DNA of 64,000 nucleotides from positions 3,801,381 through 3,865,380 of the forward strand of contig OZ038323.1 in NCBI GenBank assembly GCA_964035795.1, read 5' to 3'. The position numbers and the translations under genes are program-made. Each line of letters starts with the position of its first letter. Positions within the stretch are counted from its first letter, which is position 1. The DNA is from Pterobdella sp. o SKG-2022. Lineage: Eukaryota; Annelida; Clitellata; Hirudinida; Piscicolidae. A model generated the notes under the pieces. That model did not search any database and was not told where the DNA came from. It was given only the letters and a program-made list of their open reading frames with translations. Shown here piece by piece: positions 24,116 to 36,377 of this stretch.

Positions 24116-26029
24116 ATGTGGCTTTTGGTATGTTTGACCACGGCGGTGCTTCTGTTCAATAGTGAGTTTTAGTTGTTACAGGTATGGCTTATTTTGACGT
24201 GTTTAACCGGTATTTGATTTTATAAATATATTTCAGATGTTTTAATACTGCCAACATATCATTATATAGTTATTTAAAATTTAATTGATTTTATAAAATT
24301 TTTGAAATGTATTTATCTTATTATTCTGGTTCGTTTAAATTTTGAAAAAAATATTTTTGTCTTACATTTTAAATTTTCGTTTTCATCTGTTTATTCTAAA
24401 TCATTAAATTCTTTAAAATTATTTCTTTCTCAATTACCATTTAATTCTTAACAATAGTTATGTTTTCTAGATCTTGTTATCAAAAATAATATGAAATATA
24501 CAGGGACTGACTCGAAAAATGCCAAGGTTAGTATATTCTCATGTCACATTAAACCATGCCATTAGATTATATAATGCAACATCATTATATTCGTTTTGTA
24601 TTAGTATTATACAAGAGGTTATATTAAGCTATATTTTACTCGCTTTCGATAGTATAGATTAGTAATGCTCTTTAGTTGATATTGCTATATTATTTAATAG
24701 GTATTTTATTTATATTAGATTGAAAATAATTATTTGAATCTTTTGTGGTTATTCTTTATTGATAACGTTTTAGATCCATTGAAGTCATGTGTTTTTTTAT
24801 CTAAAAATACCTAATAATTTCTATAATAATTTCAGCAATCATACCCAACTAAAAAATTTAAAACCAAAATAAACATTAATTCTGTCATACAAAAAAACTT
24901 CAATATGAATATTTTCCAGCCCAAGAATGGGGAAGTAACCGACTTGAATAACTGCGAAAAAGATTGTAAGAATATGATTAAAAAAAATGTAATTCTATAA
25001 CCCATAACACTATTAATATTTATCATAGGTTAATACTGATTTCAGACGATCCTTGTGGCGTGAGTTTTGATGATTGTTTAAGATGCTATAAAATTGAGTA
25101 TAACTCAATAAGTCAGTGAGTCAAATTTAAAACCATTGTAATGGGATTGAAAACTCCTACAGAATGTATGATATATTATTCCAAGTATTGTCGGCCCCTA
25201 TAGCTCAATGGTTGAGCATTAGACTAATTATCTAAAAGGTACCGGGTTCGATCCCGCGTGGGCCGACAATTAGCACCTGTTCCAGTGTGTTTTCGCTACA
25301 TTAAATTTGTAGCAAGCGCTTTGATCTATAAGGAAAAGCGCTTTATAAATACCACATTACATTACATACATAAGTATTCATAAGTGGGTCTAAAAGTATT
25401 GAACCAATATCAACGAAATACTGTTTAAAACATATTTTAATACGAAGTTTTTTGCATACATCATATGAACTTGCCAAAACCTTTGTCAGATAGAAAATTT
25501 CATAACAGCGCATCTGAGTTATTAATCGATTTTTAAAAATTTAATAGGAAATTGTACAAAAAATAAGTTCAACTTAATCAATTTTCTTTCTTGGCATTCT
25601 TATCCAGAAAGAATGCTGCCATACTTTCTACCATCAATGCCAGAAAAACAAGTGCGGTATGTACTGTTGAGAAAGACATGGATATAAATAGAGAATAAAA
25701 ATTTTGAAAAGTTATAGTCAAAATAAATTGTCAATTATTCTATGTATAATGTTTCCTTTTTTGTATTATTGGTACAAGCTATTCTTACTAATATTATTCT
25801 TTGATCTTTTATATTCTATTTTCAGTCATAATTAATTAATAAGAGGCTATAACAAATTCTACACAGCTCTCAGATAAATGATTTTTTAAATTTCAAAAAA
25901 TAACAATAAGTACATCTCTAATCATGTATCCTCAAAGTTTGTTCCGGGTTCAACTGTAAAAAGTTCTGTTCAAAAGGTTTCAAGAAAGACCAATTAGGTT
26001 GTGAGATTTGTAGATGCAACGATAAGTAA
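24116..26029 (+). CDS. Secreted antistasin-like cysteine-rich protein C (6 exons, 128 aa)
   Basis: Exons: 24116-24161 (signal MWLLVCLTTAVLLF), 24471-24526, 24836-24965, 25046-25059 (14 nt), 25608-25656, 25938-26029; all in phase. The microexon encodes the YDPCG block. Exon 5 gives KECCHTFYHQCQKNKC and exon 6 gives VCSGFNCKKFCSKGF and GCEICRCNDK, the antistasin-type cysteine array, ending the protein exactly as in gene B. Compared with B it has a longer, basic Lys/Asn-rich pro-region (exons 2-3), possibly removed on maturation (inference). AATAAA at 26203-26208 may be the poly(A) signal. A SINE lies in the intron before exon 5. B and C arose by tandem duplication. Function is inferred from the cysteine pattern only. 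Confidence 0.85.
25193..25371 (+). mobile_element. tRNA-derived SINE (most complete copy)
   Basis: The head folds as a degraded tRNA: acceptor GGCCCCU/GUGGGCC, D-arm GCUC/GAGC, anticodon stem UUAGA/UCUAA with loop CUAAUUA, A-box-like TAGCTCAATGG and B-box GGTTCGATCC. A body (AATTAGCACCTGTTCCAGTG, GCAAGCGCTTTGATC, AGCGCTTTATAAATACC) and ATTACATTACATA tail follow. AAGTATT on both sides looks like a target-site duplication. It lies inside an intron of antistasin-like gene C. Confidence 0.85.
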
Positions 26030-28362
26030 ATACCGCAAACTTGAATTTTGGAATGTTCAGATGAATTGAGTGCTGAACTATCATACTTATGCACTTTTAT
26101 TCACGATGTGGATTTTATTAGATTTATAAATTTCAGGAAATTTTTTTTCAGGTCAGAAACTTTCATCATTCAATTTTTATAAGAATTAAAATTCAAATAG
26201 AAAATAAAATGAAGATCAAAGATTGAAAATTATTTTTTACGCGCATAATTTCAAGTTACGGAAGTGTCACTTTTTAGTGACACAAGACAGGTGTAGAAGC
26301 GTTTTAGCATATACCATATATTTTTATGATATAGTTTGTCATTTTTTATTTGAATTTAAAAGTGAAATATTTAAAACTTATTTTAAAAATTTGAATAAAT
26401 TTGATATATATAATAAATAATTGAATTTATTTGCTGTGGAAAAAGAGCCCCCCTTTTAGGTAGAGTAAAACATTACAAATTTACTCCATTTTGGTTTTCA
26501 AACCTCCAGAAGTTTAAAACAATTTTGAATATGAATTGTTCATAGTGACATAAATAATATAAATGTTTTTATTTATATTAAATAAGCTTTAAGCTGCCTT
26601 CTTTTCCAGACTTTATGCACGCTTGTTTCCTCATTTGTCCGGTGTCAATAATAAGTGACATTAAAATTTGAACCGATATAAATCACTTAAAATTTTATGA
26701 AATCTGAATTTTATTTTTCTTATTTTTCAGACTAACCTTCAATTTTTATATATTTTGAATTTGAACAAGATATGTTCAACATCTCTACTATTTGAACCAA
26801 TTTTCCAAAGTGTGTGCAATTGAAAAATTTGAGAAAAAGTTTTGAAAAATTATTTAAAGTTTAAGTGGCTTCAAAATAGTTGAACAAAAAAGTGGCATTG
26901 CCAACTTAATTTTGTTTGGTTTTGTTGTCCTTGCTACGATGAATATTGAGATTTCAGTTTATTAAAAAAGTGCCACAAAAGATGACAGTTTTTTAAATTT
27001 ACAAACAAGAAAATTTAGTAACTGTTTTGTTCTTTTTTGATGCTAAAATAAATGGAAAATTGATTATGAATAAAATTGAAAATTTATAAATATGCACAGA
27101 GCCCAATTAAGTTTAAACGACTTCTAAACTGGACCAAAATCTAGGGGGTTTCTTATGATTTTTATAATAATTAACTTAATTAGTTCTCATATGATTTCAT
27201 TTATCAAAAAATTTCCTTTCTTCTGCCTATTATTTCGTTTTAGTTGATTATCTTATTGATTTTCAAAATATTATGTATAAAATTAACTTTTCAAACACAC
27301 TTCTTTCGTTCTATTAGTTTTTATGCCAATGTTTCAAGCCAGATTTTTATCTATTTTATTTTATAATCATATGAGTCCAAGTTTCATAAATTCATCTGAG
27401 ATTAATTAAAAACATTTAAAAATTGTTTTTGACAATTGTCACTAACAAGACTGTTTTCCATACTTAAAAATTGTTTTTACAATTATGTTTTAAGCTTTTG
27501 TTTTGACATTTAAACTGCCATATCTCAAATTTTCAGCCTATTCCAAACCTGTTATATAACTCTCACGAATAATATTGCTCAAAGTTTATTAAATCAATAC
27601 ATACTAATGCTATTCAAACCAACGAAATCTGATACATCATTAAAATTCCCTCAAAACCTTTGATAATCTCTTTTGAAATGAAACAATTCAATATTTTTCC
27701 ATTTTATCAAATAAATAAAAATACCAACGGAATTTTATTCTTTAAAAAGAAATGTACAGATAGTTTTTTTTCTTTAAATATAAAAATAAATAGAACAAAA
27801 TTTTCAAATTCAAGGATTGCTTAGATAAACTGATAAAGAAACATAAATATGTTGTTATATTTAACCTGTTTTTATGCTTTATTAGGGCTGTGCATACAAA
27901 ATATAACAAAAATAGACTCCTTGATTTAAAAGGCATGTAAACAAAATGACGAAACTATGTTCAAATCTTAATTAATCTTATTTACAAATAATATCAGCGT
28001 AAAATTGGTTTAAATAAAAAATGTTTTAAAAACCATTGAATTCGTTAATTTATAGCCCCTTTTGAAACCCATAATGACTCAGCTAGATTGTATAGACCAT
28101 CTAAACATATAGGGTTGATTTATAACAGTGAATGTACTTTCAGGCTATTGGGGTTGAGGTTATGAAAAGATTTGAAACTATATTTAACCTCAAAAATGCA
28201 TTTTAAATATTATAATTTATACAGATGTTATAATTATTTTAATTGATTTTGAACTAAAACAGTAATGCAAAAAATATAATCGAAAAATTTCATACAACAA
28301 AAGTGCTTCAAGTTTGCGTTTTAAGCATTAACCACTTACTAACTTTACAATTGACAATACTT
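26030..28362. other. Intergenic, nothing recognised
   Basis: Strongly A+T-rich. Open stretches (for example 26223-26420 and 27742-27936) are low-complexity and show no family features or splice context. Confidence 0.45.
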
Positions 28363-29295
28363 TCATTGTGAGTTTGCACGAGCAATACCAAAGAATTGTT
28401 TGAACTGTATTTTGAAAATTGGGTCGAAGAAATTGTAAATAATGAGTTTATATGCTTTTGTTAAAGCTTCTATAACTTTGATAGCTAAAAAGACCCTATA
28501 GATGAGTAGATTTCTGTAAAAAAAATGCAAGAAATAAAATATGTTTTGAAGTATTTCAACGGTCAAAAACACGACCCATATTATGATTATCATTGTTTCA
28601 AAGTTCTTTTCAGCCTTTTCGTCACTGATTAGAACAATGTTATTGAAGTCTACCTCTTCTTTGTTTGGAGTTTCTGGTTCTACCATTTCTTGTCTTTCTT
28701 GGTTTTTATTTATTTCAATGACCTGGTTTGAAACTCGTTTTCTCTGTTTTTTCATGACAATTATTGAAGCTATTACAACTACTGAACAGACTATTAAACT
28801 TACAATATTCACTGGTAGATCTATATAAAGTTTCCAGCTACCGTGTTGATAGCATTCTAGCTCATCAGGAAAATCTACAATCTCAACATTTATGAACTTG
28901 GGAAGATGGATGAGTGCGGAAAGAATCCATATCGTAATGAGTGTAACAACAAATATTTTAAAGCATTTCTTCTTAAGGCACCTTACTAAAACTACTGATG
29001 TGAATGTTAATGCGAATACAAGCAACGAAAATCCTTGGAAAGAAAAACTTAAACGACATAGAAAACCTTTAAGAAAAAAATCTGTCTCGTTAACTTTAAT
29101 AAGATGACTGGTGATATAGAGAAAAGGGCTAACAACATCGATGACAGCAATACTGATGAAGGCAAAGTAGGTGGCGTTGTGGAGTTTGGAGCGTTTTAAG
29201 ATTGTGAGTATTATTAAAAAGTTGCAAACCACACTGACGACAGCAATGACTGAGGTGATCGAGATGAAGGTAATGTCTGGGTTATTGAAGCCCAT
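28363..29295 (-). CDS. Orphan 7TM receptor 1, single exon, 310 aa
   Basis: A single uninterrupted frame starts at ATG 29295. Seven hydrophobic segments are visible: about 10-32, 42-66, 80-104, 114-134, 156-178, 232-258 and 268-292. TM1 has CNFLIILTIL in place of the usual GN motif, and TM2 keeps an Asp (AVIDVV). Extracellular Cys residues at the top of TM3 (FLCRLSF) and in loop 2 (ELECYQHG) fit the rhodopsin-like disulphide. The DRY box is replaced by VLVRCLKKK and NPxxY by YNFFDPIF. The third intracellular loop is charged (EEVDF, SDEKAEKNF) and leads into FETMIIII. It is related to the receptor at 36378 (KADERFEVMIII) and probably couples to a G protein at the cell surface. Ligand unknown. 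Confidence 0.82.
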   Translation of the reverse strand: MGFNNPDITFISITSVIAVVSVVCNFLIILTILKRSKLHNATYFAFISIAVIDVVSPFLYITSHLIKVNETDFFLKGFLCRLSFSFQGFSLLVFALTFTSVVLVRCLKKKCFKIFVVTLITIWILSALIHLPKFINVEIVDFPDELECYQHGSWKLYIDLPVNIVSLIVCSVVVIASIIVMKKQRKRVSNQVIEINKNQERQEMVEPETPNKEEVDFNNIVLISDEKAEKNFETMIIIIWVVFLTVEILQNIFYFLHFFYRNLLIYRVFLAIKVIEALTKAYKLIIYNFFDPIFKIQFKQFFGIARANSQ

Positions 29296-31319
29296 GGTAC
29301 TTGTGCAGTAGAAATTCCAGGAAGTTATGTCAGTATGAATTTATAACACAATTTTTTGTACATTCAAGTCAATTTAAAAAATACTACTATTCGCACGATA
29401 ATGTATTGTTTTAATAAAACTTGTTTTGGTCTTTATATATGAATTTCTTAACTCAAAACACGTGCTTAAACAAACAATAACTCAAGCAATTTTGTCATAT
29501 AGACCCTTATGATAACTATATAACTTGTAGAATATATAAGTTTTGACTTATTATGCATACATTCAATGTACGTTCACTATCTGTTTCATACTGAAATGAG
29601 TTACTAAAATTAAAAATTGATTGATGGTCGATAATGAATGAAACAGTTTATAAAGTGAAAGAATTTAAGATCAAACTAAAATTTTGCAACTCCAAAAAAA
29701 TTTTCATAGGTTTATATTTACTAACATTGCCCAAACAATAATATTTTGTTTAATGTACACAAAGCTTTTGTTATTTGAAATATTATCACGTGATGATTGG
29801 TTTACACAAATACTTCCCAAGTTTTGATGATAGAGATAAAAAATATTTTTATCTATACTAGTCACAATAGCTCAAATCTTAATACACATTCAACTTTAAA
29901 TTATAAACCTTTTTGGATTTAATATAACTGTTGAAACAAATGAAGAAAATTAAGATTTATAAATGACAATGAGATTGAATAAAATCATGAAACAAATTCT
30001 ACCTATAAGCACTTCCTGCTGAGCCATGAAGAATTCTCAAATAGTCAGATATGTATACGAAGTACTATATGCAGTAAAATGTAAAGTATATGAAAACTAT
30101 GCATAGGTCTGTATAGTTTTAAAATGAATACAAAATACGAACTTTATTCTAGTGATGTTTAGGCCAATCAGCTTCAATATCACAAATCATCCGTTCTTTT
30201 GCATAAATTAATTTTTTAAGCTAAAAAAAACTAGCAAGTAATTTGTGGGTTATACATTTTTTCAATTTTTACATAGTAAATGTTTGGTTTTCTTCAATTT
30301 AAAAAAAAAAATTTTTTTTAAATGGTCAAAATATCACGTATAGGCAAAAAAAAACCTTATTCCTAAAAAGCTTTCGTTGTTTAAAAAATCCTTACCACCC
30401 ACATGACTAGTAATCGATAATTTCGAAGCTTTGAGGATACAAATTAATTATATTCTTCTGTTTTATTAGTTCTGATTAGCTTTAACTTCCAATATATACA
30501 TTTGAAGTTATTTAATAGTCTTTTTGGTTTCATTATAATTTCTGGAAAAAATTAGAAATTTTATATGTATGAATGATAATGAGGAGGAATAAAACTAGCA
30601 TACGAACCTTACCTATGATTAAGCCTAACCTCTGAGTTTAGACAGTAAAAATTTTCAAGTAACTAAATACATATACAATAAAAATAAAAAAATTTATTAA
30701 ATTTTATTTCAATATTCTAAATGTTTTTATAATTTCGAATCAAGCAAAATATTATGTAGACTTTATTCTAGTGATACCCAATGAGCTTTAAATCAAAAAA
30801 ATATTCGATTTTTGCATAAATTATTTTTTCGTAGACAATTAACATAAAAGAAAAAAAATTTTTATTTATCATAAATCTGTATAGTAATTTTTTGATTATT
30901 CTTAAATTTTGGACAACAATCCTATTTAAAATAATGCTTGAAAAAATATGTACATATAAACAAACAAGGCACTTGGAACTCCACTAATAAAAAATTCTCA
31001 TATAAAAATAAAATGTTTCTAATTTTGATCTTTGATTAATAAATTCTCAACGACGGTACTTCATTAACCATTAAATGAGATATTTATGAACAAGTGGCCA
31101 ACACTTTATTAATTTTCCCCTCTCAGTACCGACCAAACTTCTTTTTCAATTTTAAATTAACTTTGCTTTAACCCTACTTTTGTGCTAAAAAGCTTTCAAG
31201 GGTTTTTGTCTTGATCATTTGTTAATTCTCAGATTTTTTGCAAGGCATGTTTCTATTATCGTTAAAACTGTCTCAATTAACTCCCATGCTTATCATTCAG
31301 TTTTTCATAGTCGTTTCAT
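29296..31319. other. Intergenic with a diverged tandem duplication
   Basis: No gene. Two segments, about 29830-30250 and 30470-30860, share several blocks in the same order (GATTTATAAATGACAATGAG versus GTATGAATGATAATGAGGAG; ACTTTATTCTAGTGAT in both; TTTTGCATAAATTA in both). This is an old duplication with heavy divergence. Confidence 0.5.
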
Positions 31320-31485
31320 TGTCCGTATAGCTTAGGTGGTAGAGCTTTAAAGTAATTATCTAAATTTACCGAGTTCGATCCCGCGTGGGCCAACAATTAG
31401 CACCTGTTTCAGTGTGTTTTTGCTTCATTAAATTTGCAGCAAGTGCTTTGATCTATGAAAATACCGCGTTGCATTGCATTGAATT
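31320..31485 (+). mobile_element. tRNA-derived SINE, diverged copy
   Basis: Same layout as the copy at 25193: a tRNA-like head (GTATAGCTTAGGTGGTAGAG), B-box GAGTTCGATCCCGCGTGGGCC, body AACAATTAGCACCTGTTTCA and GCAAGTGCTTTGATCTATGA, and a GCATTGCATTG tail. Confidence 0.8.
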
Positions 31486-31499
31486 GTTGTTTAGATCAA

Positions 31500-32095
31500 A
31501 TAAACTTTTTATGTCATAAAATTATATAATTTATTTTTTCTTCAAATGCAACAGTTAGTAACTAAATTATGTCAATTTTTTAAACTTTTTTAACTAGTTC
31601 TGTTATTTAGAACTTCAGAACTTTTTGATGTAGGTTTTAGGAGCAAACATCGGTTTTCCAGAAAAAATTTTTTGAGTATATGCAAAAAGCCTTAACTTAA
31701 ACAATAATGCTGATTGCAATTCAGTCATAAACAGACGCAAGATCTCTTTATCATGGTAGATATGTTGGACATTATGCAAATTTCAAATATCGCTGTGTAT
31801 ACTTTCGAAGACTGATAGAATCTGATTGAAGTGAAGATAAGGGTTAAAGTTTTTGAAAATAGTATTAAAATATAATGTTTATAGATGCGTTTCTCATCAA
31901 AAGAAGTCCGCATATATGCATGGCAAACACCAACCGAACTTACTACATGGAGCAAGATTGCAATTTTATTTTGTCAGGTTATCGGCTTTATCATCTTGAT
32001 ATTGTCACACTTTTTAATCCAAATTTTGTTATGAAGGAAAAATTAAATGTATAAATAAACGTGAATTTTTTAAATAATAAACGTTAATAATATGA
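31500..32095. other. Intergenic, nothing recognised
   Basis: A+T-rich; no supported coding or RNA feature. Confidence 0.4.
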
Positions 32096-32400
32096 GTGAA
32101 TAAGTTGTTTCAAAGTGATGATAATGATGGTGATGATGAAAGCTTTGTCAGCAGTGTGTCCCTTGGTCTTCCTCTAAATCTCTTTTTATTCTTGGCTCCT
32201 TCGTCCAATTGTTGCAGACAGAATTTCAGGCATGCCTTTGCTGGAGCTTCATCACCTTGCTGCAATAATAGTTTTAACAACTTTTTTCGTCTTTTTTCAT
32301 AGCTTTGCCCAATGGTATGCTCTGAGTTGTTGAATACAGTCTTGAATTGCTTATATGTCTTGGATGGTAGATGTTTAACACCTGCTTAAGTTTTTTTTAG
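32096..32400 (-). mobile_element. Probable retroelement coding remnant
   Basis: On - a frame reads TYKQFKTVFNNSEHTIGQSY, KRRKKLLKLLLQQGDEAPAK and RFRGRPRDTLL. The RGRPRxTLL phrase and short-loop Lys/Leu helices recall C-terminal parts of transposon ORFs. There is no start, partner exon or complete domain. The element family is not identified. Confidence 0.35.
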
Positions 32401-32607
32401 ATTGCAACAAAAAAAATTATTTTCATAAATTTTTTCCAAAAGAAGTAAAATTTACATTTTTAGAAGTGATAGTGGAAGGCGATGAAGACCCAAAACGTAA
32501 ATTCGGACTACCACCTGCAGAAAGAAAGTTTTCTTTCTAGAACGTTCGAAAACTTATAGTTGTCTATGTTGTTGAAGTATAATAGTCTAAATCAAATTGT
32601 AAGGTCA

Positions 32608-32722
32608 ACAAACACAAAGTATTTATTTTAAAAAAGACACGTGATAATAACCACTTGATAATGTAAGCTAGTCTTACGAAAAGCTTCGTGTCTTTCTAAA
32701 AATAATTACTTTATGTTTTTTG
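32608..32722. repeat. MITE-like element, family 1 copy
   Basis: Ends ACAAAGTATTTATTTT and its imperfect inverse AAAATAATTACTTTATG flank GACACGTGATAATAACCACT and CTTACGAAAAGCTTCGTGTC. It shares ends and core with 1575-1681. The internal GACACG/CGTGTC pair could form a hairpin. Confidence 0.65.
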
Positions 32723-34420
32723 ACTTTATATGTTGTTGATTTTTACCTTTTTGATTAATTTTCACTTTTAAATTATTAAAAAGCAAACTCTAAGTTTATA
32801 AAATTTTAGAAAATTAAAAATATTTTATGAGCTAATTGCTCAATAACTTTAAATTTTTTTCTAAAATCATAAAATTAAGTCCAGTTAATAGCTTGGTTTG
32901 CGATAAAAGTCTCGGGGGCCAAAAATGTCTTTTTACACCCAAGCGAATTATTGTATAAATTAATGTATGAATCACTCCCTTCCGAACTCAATTTAAATTT
33001 TTTTCAATATAGTTTCAATGATAATTTTAATATTTTATTTTTGATTAATTAAAAAAGAATCAGTCTGTCAGCCATGATGCCAAAAGTAGGGAACAAAATT
33101 CTACTAGACTTTGACAACAGCTCTAGATCCTTATACAAAGAAACAAAAAAATGGGTTTTCACCTAAAAAAAGTACTAAAACTTAAATTTCAGCTTTCTGA
33201 ACGATTTCGTGTGTAATTTTGGTAAAAGTTGTTTAACTACTTTTTTATCCATACAATCAAAGAAGCAGTTTTCCAAATATAATGGGAATGAACCTCACAT
33301 GGCTAACTCCATCTATTTATTTAAATAATTTTTCGTTTGCTCAACAAATATTTTTCATGTAATTCTAAAAGGAAGTTTTCTTCATTAGAAACTTCTAGAA
33401 ACTACCAATTATGCAACTAAACCTTCAACACTGATAGATTACTTAATTTTTATAAGCACTTCGCATTCAAGTTATTGAGACATTTTTGCAAAAATTAGTC
33501 AAAACTAGTTTGAATTGTTAAATTAATGCTTTTTCTTAATATTAAAACAATTCAAATAAGCCCACTTGATTTTGATTTTTTGAATGCAGTTGCTTCAACA
33601 AGCAGGCAAGCAATTAATAAAAAAAAGTGCATATGAATATGTTAATCAATAGAGTAAACATGAGTTTTGGAGTGATAAAGCTAGTTTGTAAGCGTGTATG
33701 AATGCATAATGCTAATTAAAATGATATTTCAAAAAAAGATTTCATGCATTCAATCTCTTTTACTTTGTTCTTTCAAGTCTTCATAAGCGGGTTTACTGTT
33801 TTTTGGGATGAGACTATAAGTGATCAAGCTGGCCATGACATAGCCATCGGTTAATATTGTGCTGAACAGGGTATTTATTGACCCACCATTAACCAAAAAA
33901 GTCATGGCCTGAAGTAACCAAAAATCGAAACACGATTATGAGCTTCGTATTGCAGAATTTATTTTGTTGTCTGAAATACAGTCTTGATGAATATTTCAGA
34001 CACCTCAATGTATTTTAGATAATTAATCCAGAAAATGTTTTGCCATAAAATCTTTTTTTCTGTATTAATGAATTTATTATAATTATATAAATAAAAATTT
34101 GAAATTTAGTTTTTATATTATTTCAGATTCTCAGTTCATAAGCGTTTCATGGCTAATTATTCAAAAATTCTGATAAAACTAATTAGAATTGAGTGAACTA
34201 TTTAACGTTAATTGACATGTCAATTCAGTAGCTTAAGTTTCTTAATACTATTTCAATAGGGACAGCCATGTATGAAGGCTAGAAAGTTGCCTCTTTAGAA
34301 GCTTAACTGAGTTTATTTATTTTTTATTTGATTTTAAATGAAACCAAATGTAAATAATAAAAAGTATTATGCTCTCAAAACCATTTTTGCTTGTTTAATC
34401 TTTTTGATATTCACAGTAAC
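32723..34420. other. Intergenic, nothing recognised
   Basis: A+T-rich. I see no exon chain, RNA gene or clear element. Confidence 0.4.
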
Positions 34421-34834
34421 TCAACGAAGCATCTCATTTCGCGCCCTTTGTCTTTGTGTAAAACGGTTCACTAGAAGTTCGGCAAAATCCAATATCACCT
34501 CTTCCATGTTTTGAGCATTAGGTCTGGGTGTTACTTCCAAAAAAAGAGGACCAAATTCCACAAGTTCGTCCGTAGTGGTATTGTATACTTTATGGCGTGG
34601 AACGCGAGGTCCGATGTGATTAAAATTAAAATTACCTGAGCTGCGAGGCTTTGAGATTATTTTAGAATGCCCACGCAGATTCCGTAAGTTTTTTGGCTTT
34701 TTTTTTGACCCAACATAAAAGTTTTCACCTCTAGATGAGTTAGCATGCTGATTGTATTTATATAGTGGCCATGCTTTCCCGTGCAACAAAGACTTTAGCT
34801 TTCTTCTACTGACTTTCTCAACGAAATTTTCCAT
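34421..34834 (-). CDS. Hypothetical protein, single exon, 137 aa
   Basis: A complete ATG-to-TGA frame with a composition unlike the surrounding A+T-rich shadows: balanced residues, few Asn/Lys runs. I do not recognise the family. The N-terminal half is basic (VEKVSRRKLKSLLHGKAWPL, KKKPKNLRNLRG). The centre has IGPRVPRHKVYNTTTDELVE and PLFLEVTPRPNAQ. The end is an amphipathic helix (EEVILDFAELLVNRFTQRQR). No signal peptide or membrane span, so cytosolic or nuclear. It could be one exon of a larger gene, or the relic of a retrocopy. It lies between the MITE-like element and the 7TM gene at 36378, with no evident link to either. Confidence 0.6.
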   Translation of the reverse strand: MENFVEKVSRRKLKSLLHGKAWPLYKYNQHANSSRGENFYVGSKKKPKNLRNLRGHSKIISKPRSSGNFNFNHIGPRVPRHKVYNTTTDELVEFGPLFLEVTPRPNAQNMEEVILDFAELLVNRFTQRQRARNEMLR

Positions 34835-36377
34835 AGTTTGTGATTCGAAATGATGACTTTATAGGCTTTCAACGTGATGAAAACAAGTTTATTGATGACA
34901 CAAGATTGTTTTCTTTTTTTTGCGCTTTTTTAATTTAACAGTTTAATTTTCACGTCTTGCATCGTGAAGCAGACTAGCCTGAAAAACACAACTTCAGGAG
35001 ACCAACATATTTAGCCAATCAGCCTGAAACATTCTTTGCTTTGCGATAAATCAAAAAGTTCTTCAATCAGATTAGCCAATTTCCAAGCCTCGATTTGAAT
35101 CAATTTTTTTCTATTATAATTAAATCTTTCACTACCTTATAAAGCAAAAATTTGAAAAGACAACAGAATCAAAGCGTGCACCCATGCACTACAAACTCCT
35201 TCTAAATCTATCACACTACACAAGCACACTTCAAATACAGTTTAAGTATATTAACAGTATTATCTCTATAGTATCATTGTTTACAAAGACAATGCCAAAC
35301 AATGCCACAATCGGACGTTTAATGGTTTCACAATTAAATTCGAATAATTAACAATGAAATTTTTTAAAGAAATTAATAACTTCATAAAAGATAAATTAAA
35401 TCTTTTAAAATACTTAAAACTATCAACTGAATTTATTAAAACTTTTGCTGAAATTTCAATCCCAATTGTTTGATGGGATTAATATTTAAAAACAAAAAAA
35501 AATAGTTTTTCAAACATTTTCATATAAAAGTAAGGTGCTATATCTCGCCTAGCCCAGATACCAAACCTGGTATTTAAGACTGGTCGATACTAACCCCTAA
35601 ATAAGAAATGCTCAAAAGTTGAGTTGTTTGATAGATTTTTATTAGCTTTATCAATCTATTTGAAACTGAAATGAGTTAAAAAGCTACAAACCACTCCTTC
35701 ATACATCTCTCACAGCCAATACAGTATCAATTTATTCATTCATAGACATAATTATTTGTTTCTATTGGTTTAATTAATTTTAAATTATTTGTTATATAGT
35801 TTTGAATTACTGTAAAGTTCAATCTTCAATTGTTTTTCTCAATGGTTTGCATATTGAGTATCTAATCATTTGTCCATCAAAATAAAACATAGCAGGCTTT
35901 CCGAAGCTTCATTCGTAAATGATTTTTTAATAAAACTCTTATTATTTTAATCTAATTTTTAAATAAAGAAGTAAACTGTTTAATTTAAAAATTTTTGAAA
36001 TAACTCGATTTTTTAAAACTGATATAAACTACACGAATAATCACGAAACAAGAGCTCAACATGCAGTAACTCCCAATGCAAAATACTTGTAATGATCATT
36101 TTTGAATTATTTTTGAATAATTAATTTTTCAAAAAAAAAATCTTGGAATTTATTTTGTTTTTGCAAATAAAATCACAGCTAAATAGTTCATCTTCTAATT
36201 ATACGACACAAAAAATGACTCAAAGCTGAAAGTAATTAAGGAGTTGGTAACTATTTAAGCTCATTTTCACAACCATCATTACTTTTGAGAACACTTTGAA
36301 AAAAGAAGTGTGCAAAAAGGTTTAAATTTGTTTTAATTGAAATATTATAATAATAACTCATTTCAAAACTTCATAGA
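34835..36377. other. Intergenic / upstream of 7TM receptor 2
   Basis: No coding evidence. The last ~150 bp before 36378 resemble the DNA just upstream of the receptor pseudogene at 39493 (GTAATTA and CTAAGCT/TTAAGCT blocks), as expected if the promoter was copied with the gene. Confidence 0.4.

Noticed and set aside
25193..25266. Functional tRNA-Ile(AAU) gene
   Set aside because: The cloverleaf is recognisable, but the T-arm is one base short with mismatches, the 3' side runs on into a SINE body and the unit recurs elsewhere in the window. It is the head of a SINE.
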